A DNA stretch of 64,000 nt from Cytospora piceicola. Taxonomy: Eukaryota > Ascomycota > Sordariomycetes > Diaporthales > Cytosporaceae. Below are positions 14,336 to 26,615 of the stretch, one piece after another. The stretch's first letter is position 1. Each line of letters begins with the position of its first letter. The stretch lies in assembly GCA_023375675.1 (NCBI GenBank), contig JALQBC010000002.1, positions 248,001 through 312,000 of the forward strand, in the 5' to 3' direction. The notes under the pieces are model-generated. The model searched no databases. It saw only the letters and a list, made by a program, of their open reading frames with translations, and was not told the origin of the DNA. A program made the translations under genes and the position numbers.

Positions 14336-14428
14336 ATTAAAAACCGAGAATTAAGAATTAAGAATTAAAAATTAAGAACCGAGAATTAAGAATTAAGAAT
14401 TAAGAATTAAAAAATTAAATTAAATTAA
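14336..14428. repeat. 7-bp AATTAAG microsatellite
   Basis: Imperfect tandem AATTAAG units, broken twice by ACCGAG. The array then decays into an AAATT run. Confidence 0.7.
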
Positions 14429-15766
14429 CAGATAACAGTTTATAACTACCGGTTAACAGTCGATTATATACTTAGCGTTAGTACGCCGCTAACTAAATAA
14501 CACTATAACTAGGCCTTTAGGCCTAAGGATTTAAAGCTCCTCTAAGACAGTATAGCACCTACGCCTATACTTAAGGTTACGCTTCTCTTTTTACTATTTT
14601 TATCTATTTTAATAATATACTTTATTATTTTATAAGGTGTATATAATTTTATATATATACCGTACTTAGTATAATATAGTTTAAGACTGGTCGGCTATTA
14701 ATATAGTCTCTTTTTTTAATAGTATAAATAAACGTGTTATAATACTTTCGATATATAACGCTTTTTAAGCGGATATCGCTTTTATTGCGCTTTTAATCGG
14801 CCGTTACACTAAACCTTAAAGTAGCCTTATTTAATTGCCTTAATTATAATTACTAAAGTCTATACTATTACCCTCGACCTTAACTTTAATTAATCGCTAC
14901 TTACGCGCTACTAGTTATTATAGAAATAATCCCTCGTTATCTCTACCTTTTCTCCTTTACTCTTTTCTGCCTTTTAAATAATACCTTACAACCCGATATC
15001 TTAAGTAAGTCTTAACTTCCGGCCTGCTTAATAACCCTCCGCTACGTTAGTATTCTTATAATACTATTAACGCCTACTCTATAAACTTAAAGTATAGCTA
15101 AACTATCTAGTTCCCGTTCTTTAAAATAATTAAATTTAACTATTACCGTAAAGATCTCTTTTATACTAATAGCCTTATCTACTTAAACGTTATAGTTATA
15201 TAGATATATACCTTACCCCTCCTCTTACCCCTTTTCCTTCTCTTCTTATATTAAGTCGAAAAATTCTATAAATACTAATAAAAAGATAACATTATAAGTT
15301 TTTATAGTATTAAGTTAATAATACTAAACGAATAGCTATAAAAAGGGAAAAGATAATAAAAATAATAATAAGATAAAAAACGAGATATAAAAGCTTTATA
15401 ATATACTTAACCGAAAATCGAATATTTATACTAACCTGAAAGCGGCGATATATTAGAAATTGCTAATATTTTTAAGGCGTAATCTACCGGTTCGATATTT
15501 TTTTTAAAACTTTAATATCGTTACTTTAATAAAACCGATAGCCGTTATACTACCGCTATACCTTTAATAATTTACGTTTTCGATCTTCGAACTAATAATA
15601 GCCTTTTTCCTTTTAGCTTATCTTCGGTAGCTACCTTTTATATAATAGTTATAGTCTTAGTTATAGTTATTATAAGGTTAAAGTAAGGCCGTATAGCCGA
15701 ACGCTTTTATTAAATATAGTATACTTTTCTAGTACTTTTACTTAACTACCGAATTACTTATAATAA

Positions 15767-16110
15767 ACTACTATAAGATACCTTCTATATAAAACGTAAC
15801 CTATATAAAAGATCTTATAAAAGAAATCTACTTTCGTATAGGCTATAATAAGTTAAGGTATTTTTATCTTTCCTATATTTATTAATAAACTATAATATAC
15901 CTTTTATATAAAACGTAACCTGCTTAAAGGATTTTATAAAAGAGATTTACTTCTGTATAGGCTATAATAAATCGAGGTATCCTTATCTTTCCTGTATTTA
16001 TTAACGAACTATAATATACCTTTTACGTAAGACGTAACCCGCCTAAAGGATTTTATAAAAGAGATCTACTTCCGTACAGGCTGTATTACGCCGAGGTATT
16101 CTTATAAAGC
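15767..16110. repeat. 119-bp tandem repeat, three copies
   Basis: The landmark CCTTYTAYRT...ACGTAACC occurs at 15781, 15900 and 16019, an exact 119-bp spacing. The copies differ mainly at C/T and G/A sites, as expected for RIP acting on identical units. Confidence 0.8.
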
Positions 16111-16129
16111 GTTAACGAGTAACGTAATA

Positions 16130-16430
16130 AAAAAAAAGAAGAGAAATAATAAGCTAAGAAAAGGGAAAGGTATATTAGTATAATAAGAGGTAAAAGATAA
16201 TAGGCTGTAAAAAAAGGTACGATAGTATAGTAAAACGTAGTAAGATAAATAAAAGGAATAATAGGCCGGAAAGGGAGAAGGCAGAATAACGTAATAAAAG
16301 CAGAAAATAATAAGCTAAAAAAGATAACAGGCCGTAAGGAAAGGTACGATAGTATAGTAAGACGTAATAAAGAAAATAAAGGGAAATAATAAGCCGGAAA
16401 GGTAAAAGGTATAATAAAGTATATTCTATT
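16130..16430. repeat. 127-bp purine-rich tandem duplication
   Basis: AGGCYGTAA followed by AAAGGTACGATAGTATAGTA recurs at 16202 and 16329, 127 bp apart. It is embedded in AATAATAGGCCGGAAAG-like purine-rich units. Confidence 0.65.
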
Positions 16431-17390
16431 TTAGTATAAGGCAGAAATATCTTAAACTAAACAGATTAAAGCTCTTTTAATCGGTATAGACTACACCGAT
16501 TAAAAGAAGGTTTTATTTAATATTTAACTACTAGCTATCGTACCTACTTCTGCTATTTTTAGTTATTATTGCCTTTAAAGCTTTTACTTTTTATTAGTAA
16601 GATTAACGGCGTTTAATTAGCCTACTTAACGATATTTATTCTGTTATATTATAATAAGAAAGACTTCTTTTTATTTTAATTTTTAATACCTTTAATTTCT
16701 ACTCTTTTTAATTACCTACCTTCGTTCTTTAGACTATTTTCTATAACGAGTATAGTAAATTAATTTTTTATAATAAAAACGCGCCCGGGAATAGGCTACT
16801 TGTTATAATACTCGAAGAAATATCTAGGTAATCGTCTCTTATCGCTCTCCTATACGGTATATTCTCTTACGTAGTATGTTATAACGGGAACTTAAAACGA
16901 TAGACTTCGTCGAAAAAGAAATATAAAACCGAGTAAATATATTTTATTCTACTATTCCCTTCCCCGGTTTAATAATACTCTCGAAGCTATGTCTAATAAA
17001 TATAAACTAATACTATATATAAGGATAACTTTATCGACGACGTTTTAATCCTTTAAATTAAGACTAATATTTAAGTAATAACGACGTCGATAAAGAGAAT
17101 CTTTTTAACTTTAGCCTTATTATTATTCTTAAGACCTTTAAGCTAAGGCTAAAAATCCCGATTCTATAAACCGTATAAATAATAAGTCCGATAAAAAGGA
17201 CTAACTATAATAACCTTTATAAAGTTATACTATAAACTAAATCGTATAAAAAGATAACCGAGGAAATACTATCGGCCGAAGTCCCTATAGATAAGGACGG
17301 CGCGCTTGCGTTATAAAGCTTAACTGTTATAAAGCGTAGCCGCTTTTCGCTTTACGTTACGTACGTCGACTTTTACTAAAACCCTTATCT

Positions 17391-17454
17391 CGCCTATAAG
17401 CTATATCGCCTATAAGCTATATCGCCTATAAGCTATATCGCCTATAAGCTATAG
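17391..17454. repeat. 16-bp minisatellite CGCCTATAAGCTATAT, four copies
   Basis: Exact copies start at 17391, 17407, 17423 and 17439. The array is flanked by two related segments, GTAGCCGCTTTTCG (near 17336) and GTAGCCGCCTTTCG (near 17458). Confidence 0.85.
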
Positions 17455-17665
17455 AACGTAGCCGCCTTTCGTTTTCTATGTTGTATACGTCGACCTTAAA
17501 GACTTCGAAAAGATTTTCTTATAAATAGTTATTTAAGCTATAAGGACTAAGACTAAGATAACAGAAGGAATTTACAGCAGATTCGGCCGAATCGCTAATA
17601 AGTTCGGTTTTATTTTTATTACAGACGTCGACGACGGCTATAAACACCGATAACGGCTATAGACG

Positions 17666-18190
17666 GATACCGATAACGACTACTTTATAAAGGCTACTAT
17701 AAGTAAGCGGAAGGCTAAAACCGACGTAGCTATAGATACCGATAACAGCTACCTTATAAAAGCTACTATAAGTAAGCGGAAGGCTAGGACCGATAAGGCT
17801 ATAGATACCGATAACGGCTACCCCGTTAAAAAGCCTGCCTATAAGGCTACTATAATAAGTAAGCGGAAGGCTAAAACCGATAAGGCTATAGATACCGACG
17901 ACGGCTACCTTATTAAAAAGCCCGCCTATAAAGCTACTATAAGTAAACGGAAGGCTAAGACCGATAAAGCTATAAATACCGACGATAGCTACCCTGTTAA
18001 AAAGCCTGCTTATAAAGCTACTATAATAAGTAAGCGGAAGGCTAAAACCGACGATAGTATAGACACCGATAAAGATAGCGAAAAGATATATAAAAAAGGA
18101 AAAAAGCTAAAGCCTTTCGTAAAAAATAACGACTTTATAAAGCCCTTTTTTAAAGAGAAAGACGATAAGCATAGTATTTTTCCTTCTTAA
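17666..18190 (+). pseudogene. Stop-free 174-codon relic of a Lys-rich repeat protein
   Basis: Plus-strand frame 17666-18190 is open for 174 codons and ends in TAA at 18188-18190, inside DNA where random frames hit a stop every dozen or so codons. It encodes about five units of roughly 23 to 30 residues built on 'KATISKRKAKTD' and 'AIDTDNGY', with an inserted 'VKKPAY' in later copies. A charged tail follows. There is no ATG. An open tandem repeat keeps all copies open, so the run is less improbable than its length suggests. The basic motif could be a nuclear localisation or nucleic-acid-binding segment (inference). Family unknown. Confidence 0.5.
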
Positions 18191-18487
18191 ATATATAGTA
18201 CCTACTATAATATATTATTTCCCTCGTCGGTATAAAGTAATATCCTCGGCTTAAGTCCCGATAAAAGAATACCGGACTTTTAAAGGCTTAGCCGATCTCG
18301 ACCTTTACGTAAACCTAAGCCTAATAGTAGTAATCGCGAGCTTAACGGCTTTAAAGACAGCCTCGCTACTATTAAAAGCTTTTAAGCTATATATAAAAGG
18401 CTTTAAGTAGTTAAAACCGGTAGCGATAATAACGATACGGCCGTTAATAAAGGCTTTTAAACGACTTTACGGCTACTTTACTAGTAT

Positions 18488-18630
18488 ACTCTCTAACTAC
18501 CTAACTACCTACCTACTAAACTACCTACCTACTAGACTACCTATATACTAGACTACCTATATACTAGACTACCTATATACTAGACTACCTATATACTAAA
18601 CTGCCTACTTACCTAACTACTTACAGGTAC
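18488..18630. repeat. 16-bp minisatellite GACTACCTATATACTA
   Basis: GACTAC recurs at 18535, 18551, 18567 and 18583 with an exact 16-bp period. The array is bordered by shorter CTACCTAC units on both sides. Confidence 0.8.
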
Positions 18631-19305
18631 GGTAGCGAGCGGAAGGCTGTAGGCTTTACCGAAAAGCCTTTTATTAAACGCTTTAGCCGCGCTACTAAAC
18701 CGGTCCGATAAAGATTACGAAATAAATATCTTAGATAATAACGTTAAAGTGTTACTTTCTTAACGAGGTATAAAGTAAGTAATAAAGAGAAGAAGGCCGT
18801 TCTTAAGGCGGTAGAGAAAAAGGCTGCTTTTAAGACTACCGCGCCTATAAAGAAGTTACTTTATTAATATTCTCTGTTTAAGCCGATCCGATACTATCTA
18901 CATTATAATAAGCAGTACGGCCTATAGAAAAGCCGGCTAAATATATAAGTACTATAAGAAGACTACCTATACTTTAACCTGCCGTACTATATAAGACGTT
19001 ACCGGAAAATCGCGTAGGCTAGTTAAGCTAAAGTTAAGCTAAAACAATTATAAACGCTTAAAATAATAACAGATTTACTCTTATATAAGGTTTACTAGAA
19101 CTATATAAATCTTACTCTTTCTTATATCCCGATATCGAATATACCTTTTAAAAAAGCCGGAATCGAGCCTATTATAAATAACGACAGCGTTATATCTGCC
19201 GTTACCGTCCTTGTAAGTCTTTTCTTCTTTATCGTTTAAGCTGCTTTATTAGCTATAATAAGGTTTAATTAAACGTAGTAAACAGTATCGTCTAATTATA
19301 AGTTA

Positions 19306-19452
19306 TAATAACCTTAAAGCCGATAACTTTAAGGCTAATAACCTTAAAGCCGATAACCTTAAAACCGACAACCTTAAGGCCGATAACCTTAAGGCCGATA
19401 ACCTTAAGGCCGATAACCTTAAGGCCGATAACCTTAAGACGATAACTCTAAG
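19306..19452. repeat. 15-bp minisatellite GCCGATAACCTTAAG, about ten copies
   Basis: Consecutive 15-bp units, the central ones identical, run across the segment. In one plus-strand frame they encode a five-residue ADNLK repeat, so the array may have lain inside a coding region. Confidence 0.85.
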
Positions 19453-20228
19453 CTTACTCCTATCCTCGGAATCGCGTAGGCTAAGAATATATAGTCTACC
19501 TTTTCGTTTTAAAACATCGTCTTTTATTTTACCTTAGTTTTAAGGCTAAACCCTCTCCGCTTTTTAATTATAGCTATAAAGTAATTAATAACGTAATAAA
19601 GAACTACTTCTTAATCCCGGTTAAGCTAAAGCTATTAGACGTTAAAGATAACGACGGGTTTACCTATATTATCGTATTATTTCAGTTATATTAGTAATCT
19701 ACTACTACCGTTAATCGAAAAGCTTAAAAGTATATTCGGACTAGCCGCCGGCTATTTTATAGGAGGTGTAAAGACTATTAAAGTCGTTAAATAGTAAGAT
19801 TAATTAAGTCTTTAAATACTATCTTTGTTAATATAACTAGTTATCTTATATCCTGTTCTTATATTTTATAGAAAGTTATAGTATAGTTATATCTTAGCGT
19901 ATCCGAGATATTACTATAGTTAACCTATCGAAAACGTAAAACGCGTTATAAAGTCTCGTACTTTACTTTTAACTCTTATTTTATATTCCTGTTAGTTAAG
20001 TACGTTACTAATATTTAAGATTAAACCTTATTATTATAAAACTTTTTAATCTATATTCTAATAGTTTATTTATATTTACGTATATTTTAGCTATCTTTTT
20101 AATCGGGGATTAGACGTATATTTAAAAACGAACCTAACGTATAAGGTTAAAAGCTTAGTTATTATTATAGTTATCTAACTATTTATTTATCCTGTTACCT
20201 GTACTCCTTTCGATAATTACCTTTTAAG

Positions 20229-21536
20229 ATGTTTTCCCGGCAGAGTTATATTAAACCCTTTACTAAAACCTATATTAACTACTAAAGCACTACCGACTTA
20301 GTAATATACTATAAAAGCCGTTTGCTTTTAAAGCCCGATACCGACTTATAAAAATAAATTAAAAAAGAGCTATTACTATACGCCGTTATATATAATATAG
20401 GTATATCGTAAAAGCTTTTTTAAACTATATATAAAAAGGTAGGAAAGGCGTCGGACTTAAACTTTAACTTTATACATATGCTTACGAAAGACTAATATAA
20501 ACTACAGGTTAAAGAAAAGGCTATAAAGGCATAGATTCTCGAAGGTATTATTTATAAAATTATTAAACAACTACAGCCGGCAGCTATACCTATAGGTCTG
20601 CCTATAAGTCTACCTACAGGTCTGCCTATAAGTCTACCTATAGCGATATTAGCTTAGCCTGTTAAAAAAGACCTTACCCGCTTTATCTTTTACCTTTAAT
20701 AGTAAAAACCTAGTAATATTTTTAACGTTATTAACCTTTATTTTAATACCGAAGCTACTTTACCCGCCTGCTATACTATATTCGATATACCTCCGACTTC
20801 GAAAACCTTTAACCTCTTTATAAACCTTTCGCCGGCCGGCGTTTTTAATAACCTATTAACTCCTCTTTAAGGCCGGCAGACACGTTAGGTTTATATAGAC
20901 ACAGATATATTCTAACGTATATCTAATATAACAGATATACCTTTTATTAACTCTACCCCGGATATTACTTATAGCCGCTTTATCTTTAATATACCGGAGA
21001 AAATAGCTATATATAGCTTTACACGGCCTTCGAAGCCTTATAAACGTAAGAAAAACTAAAGCTTAATATCCTTTATTTAAAAGAACCCGTCGTAGGCCTA
21101 TAACCTACTAGTAGACTTTATAAAGGTTATCGATACTAAATACCCGGACGTTACTACTATCTTAATAGGTAACGAAGGCGGCTAGAATACTAAAAAGGCT
21201 ATATAAGTCCTTTTTTAAAGTATAAACGATATTAATAAGCGAGCCTTTATAATAAAGATATATATTATAAATACTTAATAAACCGCCTTAAACTAGCTTA
21301 AAGTTCTCTTTAAGATTATTAAGAATACAGACCGGGTAAGTAAGACGATAGATAAAGTAGTTAATAAGATAAAACGCCTTAACGTAACAATCCTTAGTAA
21401 TAATAGTAAAGCTTCCGATAACGTTAAGTATAATAACAGGCGTAAAAGTAAGCGTAAAAGCAGGCGTAAAGGTAAGCGGGATAGCAGGCGGGATAATAGC
21501 GGCCGGGCTTACTTTAAAGATATAATAAAGACTTAA
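20229..21536 (+). pseudogene. 435-codon RIP-killed reading frame with a surviving ATG
   Basis: From an ATG at 20229 one plus-strand frame continues 435 codons to TAA at 21534-21536. I count 23 internal stops, about 16 TAA and 7 TAG, each explainable as former CAA, CAG or TGG. Between stops it reads as sensible protein. There is a Pro/Leu/Ile/Ser repeat (PIGLPISLP-like, about 20588-20645), a motif 'VTTILIGNEGG', and a Lys/Arg-rich tail with 'RRKSKRKSRRKGKR' (about 21420-21480). The basic tail suggests nucleic-acid binding (inference). The same frame carries another relic further on (22455-23400). I do not recognise the family. Confidence 0.5.
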
Positions 21537-22454
21537 TCTATTACTCCGGGAATAACTATATATAAGCTATAGGTTAGAACTAAGTATAGATACTTATATA
21601 AACTTATTACTATAATAGTTTTATCGAAGTTATAACGTTACCTTTAGTCGGTATTAATAGCTCTATATATATAATACCGATAATATAACCTTAACCTTCG
21701 CTATAGTTAGCAACCTTTACTACGGTTCGTCTTTAGCTATAATAATACTAACGGCTAAGTAAGCTATAAGTAAATCTAAGTCGACTTTTAAAGTAAAAGG
21801 CTATATACTCGCCTAGTTTATATACTAACAGCTAAATATCAGCCGCCTTTACCCGGCTAGTCTCTCCCTCCTCTTTCTTATTAAAAGCGTTATAAATTAG
21901 TAAATTATAAGCCTCGTATATAATTAATATTATAACTCTTCCTACTTAAGAAACGTTTACGTAGTATTATATACTATTAATATAAAGGGTATAGTATAAT
22001 AGCCGCCGTTTTAATTAGTTAATATAAAAAGGAAAATAAGCGTTAAAACGAATAATATAAATAGGTATCGACACTATATATATATTTTATTTAAAGAATC
22101 GATCCCGATAAAAATTATCGAAAAAGGTAAAAATAAGAAACTTATAGCGGTAATCCCTTTTACACTCGGTATATATAAACTACAGATATATATTTACCTT
22201 AATATATACTCCCGATATTATTTATAATCTTAATAAGTAAAGTATAAGGTAAATAGCTGTCCTATCTATTTATAAAAATACAGCTATCTCTTAAATTAAT
22301 ATCCTAGTCTTTTTTCCTTTATAATCTTAACCTAATCTACTTATTATTTACTATTAACGAACTATATTTACCGCCTAGTATAATCTTAAGTAGTTTAAGC
22401 TTTAAAAACCTATTATTCTTTTAAGTCTTAAACAGGCTTCGAACTTATCGGTAA

Positions 22455-23400
22455 CTACCTATAAACCTTCGGCTTTTATTAAGCTTAAAGCTAAAAATAT
22501 TCTCCGTATACTTTATCCTTCGATTTATAATACCGGAAGCTATAGCTAGTAACCTAACTATATACGATAGTAATAGCTATATCGAAACTACCGAGGAAAA
22601 TATATCGTCTAACGTAACGAATAACCGAAGTATACTGTTAGCGTTTTTAATAGATATACTAAATTATAAACGGCTTAAGCTAAAAACTAAAATCGAAGCC
22701 GATTTCGTCGGTAGTCTACTTAACGAGTTCCGGAACGCCTTCGGTAAAAATATCGGCGAAAACACTATCGATAACGTATAGCTATAAGTAGAATAGGCTA
22801 AGTCTATCTATAGCAGTATCCTTAATAAGGAGTTAAGGTATATTCCCGATATAACCGATATAATAGCCGAAAGTATTACTACGATATTCTAAAAGATAAC
22901 TACGATATCCGAAAATATTATAATAATAATAAAAAAGCTCGTTAGTATAAAGGCTATAGTTAACAGTATAAATAAAGTCTTTTATATAAACTATAATAGT
23001 TTATTAAAAATACTTAATAAGCTAAGGATACTCTTTATATTATAAACACTTCTCGGCTATCCTTTCGATTTTATAACCTTTTAACTTAACACCTTTATTA
23101 ATAGTAATTATAGTTAAGACTAAGTATTACCTATAGCTAACAACAGTCCCGTCGAATTATTATCCGTTAATAAGGACGGCGATTAAAATATACCGCCTAT
23201 AGCCGATAGCGGTTTTATCCGGTAAACGTTATTATTTAGTTTAGTAGACGAAAATACTAATAATAAATAGATAAAAGGTAGTATAAAGAACAGGGGAGAT
23301 TATAAGTATAATAGTAAATATTAAACGTTAGCTATAAAACAGAAAAAGTAATTTAAAAGCTAAATAGTTCCTGTTTTTTATAACGTTTATTAGAACTTTT
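22455..23400 (+). pseudogene. Second relic frame, in phase with the 20229 relic
   Basis: The plus-strand frame is fully open from 22455 to 22778 (108 codons). It then continues with scattered TAA and TAG stops to about 23400. It includes stretches such as 'IEADFVGSLLNEF' and 'SPVELLSVNKDGD' that read like real protein. It is in the same phase as the 435-codon relic upstream, so both may belong to one long dead polyprotein. The region between (21537-22454) is more broken. No diagnostic retroelement motif was seen. Confidence 0.4.
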
Positions 23401-23411
23401 ATTATAATAGC

Positions 23412-23660
23412 TAGTAATAGTAGCTATATTAACAGTAATAAGCTTAATTTCCCGTATATATAACCTGTCGGTAAACCGGTCGCTAATATTTAATAATACG
23501 CTTACCCGATTTAAATATAGACAGGTAAAAGGGCGTAGTAGTAATAGCGATATTAATAGTAATAAGATTAATTTCTTATATATATAACCTATCGGTAAAC
23601 CGGTTACTTAAATTTAGTAATACGCTTACCTGATTTAAATACAGACAGGTAAAGGGGCGA
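23412..23660. repeat. 124-bp tandem duplication
   Basis: TAACCTRTCGGTAAACCGGT recurs at 23461 and 23585, and ACAGGTAAA at 23521 and 23645, both 124 bp apart. A related CGGTAAAGGCTATACCGGG motif follows twice at about 23830-23925. Confidence 0.75.
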
Positions 23661-25104
23661 AAAAAGGTTATTACCTACTAGTTTCTTATAGTATAATATT
23701 CGTTAAGTAAGCTGCCTATTTTCTATCGACTTATAGTAAATTCTAAGGTCTTTAAGTAAATCGGTAAGCTTTATACTATAGCTTTTACTGTTAATAGTAA
23801 TTCCTATACCCTATACTTTTAAATCCTTTTACGCTCGGTAAAGGCTATACCGGGTAAAAAAGGGTTTATTTCGTATAGTATTATTATTTAAAGCCTTTTA
23901 TACTTGGTAAAGGCTATACCGGGCAGGATAGGCACCGTAAGCCTTACCTGTTATCGCGTTAACTAGTATAGTATAAGCCTTACCTATTACGCTATACGTT
24001 TATTTAGATCGTTACTTTTACGTTATTTTTAAATATAGTTATAATATTAAGTCTTAAGTATATACTAACGTTAAAACCGCCCTCCCTTCGCGAAAATATA
24101 AGTTATTTAGTATTAATCCTTCTAGCCTTTATAGACCTCTTATTAACAGTTAGTTTACTAATAGTAAAAAGATTTATATTAAAAAATATTTTAACGTAAG
24201 TAAATCCGACTAGCTTAAATATTAATAACAGCTAATAAGGCTTAAAATTTTCGCAACTACTTATATAACTACTTAAACGATACTTTTAGTATTTTCGTCG
24301 AATTTATCCGGATTATCTAAAACAGCTACCCGGAGTTTTCCGGCTTTATAAAATATAATATTACGTCTAATTTCGATAATAAAACGCGGCGCCTCGATAA
24401 TCTCGAGTATAATATCGTAAAGAGGGAGCGTTATATTTTTAAAAGAAAGCTTTAAATATCCGAGAAGGAACGTTAAGTCAAAGCTAAAAATAAGTAGCTT
24501 AATAAAAGGTCCTTTATCCTCGAGCGGTACGAGTAATATATCGAGGCCTATAGTATATAAACGAAAAAACAGGAGAGTTACTTAATAAAGGTTATCGGTT
24601 CGATCTTAAAAGCCTTAACAGAAGCCAAGTTATAAAGCACTTAAGTAAAGCAGGATACAGAGGTTATTAATAAGGCTTTTTTAAAAGTAAAGGCTAAGTT
24701 ATAAAAGGTCCGGAAAGCTATAAAGAACGTAGTTAGTATACTAAAATATACTAGTTCGAAGTTAAGTAACGATATTTAAATAAAAAAGTTTTTAATAAAT
24801 TAAGGCTGTCTTACGGCGGTCGGATTAAACTAGCTTCCGTATATTAATAAGCTATCTTAAGGTATATACTTTAAATACTTATCTTTATAATATTAAAAAC
24901 TTATAGGCTATAGCCTGTTATAACGATACTGGTAACTTCTAGTTTTTTTTAATTTAATTAATCGGCCTACTTATTATACCGTAGAGAAACTTAAACCTGT
25001 TTAATTACGATTTAATAAACTTTCTATCGACCTCGGATATAACTATAACGATAACTATCTTCTCTTCGATTATAATACCTTTTTTTCTACCGACCGTAAT
25101 ACCC

Positions 25105-25200
25105 TCCGACAGCTAGCTATAATACTTTACAACCGCTAGCTATAATACCTTTCGACCGCTAGCTATAATACCCTTCGACTATAGCTATAATACTTTTTAC
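25105..25200. repeat. 23-bp tandem repeat, four copies
   Basis: GCTAGCTATAATAC recurs at 25112, 25135 and 25158, with a variant at 25181. The exact period is 23 bp. A looser RATAACCT array follows to about 25330. Confidence 0.75.
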
Positions 25201-26487
25201 CGCGATACTTTTCCTTTACTAACCGCGATTCCTTTTACCCCTTTAGTTATAATACCTTCCCGTAATAACCTGCCGCAATAACCTTCTGCGATAACCTCTT
25301 ATAATAACCTATTATAATAACCTTTACTGTAATTACTTTTATTAATTATAATTATATTTAAGATAGCTTAGTAAAAGGTAGAATATTGCTTTATACTTAA
25401 CCTAACGTTTAAAGATAACGGTATATATAAAACGGTTTACTAGCCGTGTGCTAAATAGTCGCTTTTAGCCTAACTATACCTGTTCTTTAAACGTTAGCTT
25501 TAATCTTTTAAAATTAAGTTAAATCGATTTTATCGAATAGCTTAAGAAATCTCGTTTTTAACTTAATATAGCTTTAAAGAAAAAGCCGTATCTTTTCCGT
25601 CTTTTTTCCTTTTTAATTTTTTTTTTTTAGTCCGACCGGGCCGGAATACTACCGGAAACTATTATATATATACTATTACAGCTTTATCTTCGAATTAAGT
25701 AAATATTCTATTACCGGTATCTATTTTTTCCGAATAAAATAGTTAACGCCTTCCTTTCTGTTTTTTTTAATACGCCGAATATAAGCTAAAAACCTTTATA
25801 AAGACTTACTTCCTACGCTTTACTTACCTTAACTCCTTTATCTTTTAGATAATTTTTTAAATAGTACGTTTCGTAAAAAGCTCCTTATTATTATATAAAA
25901 GATTACTATATAAAACCCGGTACTTCTACCGTACTTATACTATTATATCTAGGTACTTTCGTTTAAGGTTACCTTTTAAAATAAATAAAACCTTTTCGTA
26001 TATCGCTATATTAAAGAAAACGCCTTTATTATTTAATAAAAGCTATAAAACTAGCTTAGCCTTCTTCTTACTTTTCTTTTTATCGACTAAATATAAAATA
26101 TCCCTGTTATCGAGCTCTTCTTAAAGCTAGGTCGGCGTTTAAGAGAAAACACCCTCCCTCGGCTTTACCTTCGCTATCGTTTACGCCGGCTTAATACCGG
26201 TCTTTTAGTATATAAGAAGCGTACGCCTTTTTATACGAAGGAGATCCGTTAAGGTATCGACTAGTAAGTTTTAGTTTAAACAGGCAGTTATACCTATACT
26301 TCGTAACTAGCTATCTAACCTTTATTACAGCTAGTTATCTAACCTTTATCGCGGCTATATAGTATCTCTTACCTAAGGACGCGTTTGTTTAGGCGTAATA
26401 GCTGTAAGGATATTACTTTATTCTTATTACTAGTTATCGCTTAAGTTAGAAATAGCGTATATACCTTTCGAAAAGCCTTTACTATAG

Positions 26488-26615
26488 GTAAGCTTCCGTG
26501 TTAGTAAGATAATTGTAAGGATATCGCGTTATAGCTAGTTTTTAACCGAAGTAAACTTCCGCGTTAACAGGATAATCGTAAGGATATTACTTTATAGCTA
26601 GTTCTCGACCGAAGC
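26488..26615. repeat. 63-bp tandem duplication
   Basis: GTAARCTTCCGYGTTA...ATYGTAAGGATAT recurs at 26488 and 26551. A weaker related copy lies near 26640-26690. Confidence 0.65.

Noticed and set aside
17030..17041. FIDD motif as a reverse transcriptase YxDD box
   Set aside because: The flanking translation has none of the expected RT blocks upstream or downstream.
19306..19452. Pentapeptide-repeat protein family
   Set aside because: The ADNLK unit does not fit the A(D/N)LXX spacing of that family; it is better seen as a minisatellite.
17391..19452. CRISPR array
   Set aside because: Units are directly adjacent without unique spacers, and the genome is fungal.
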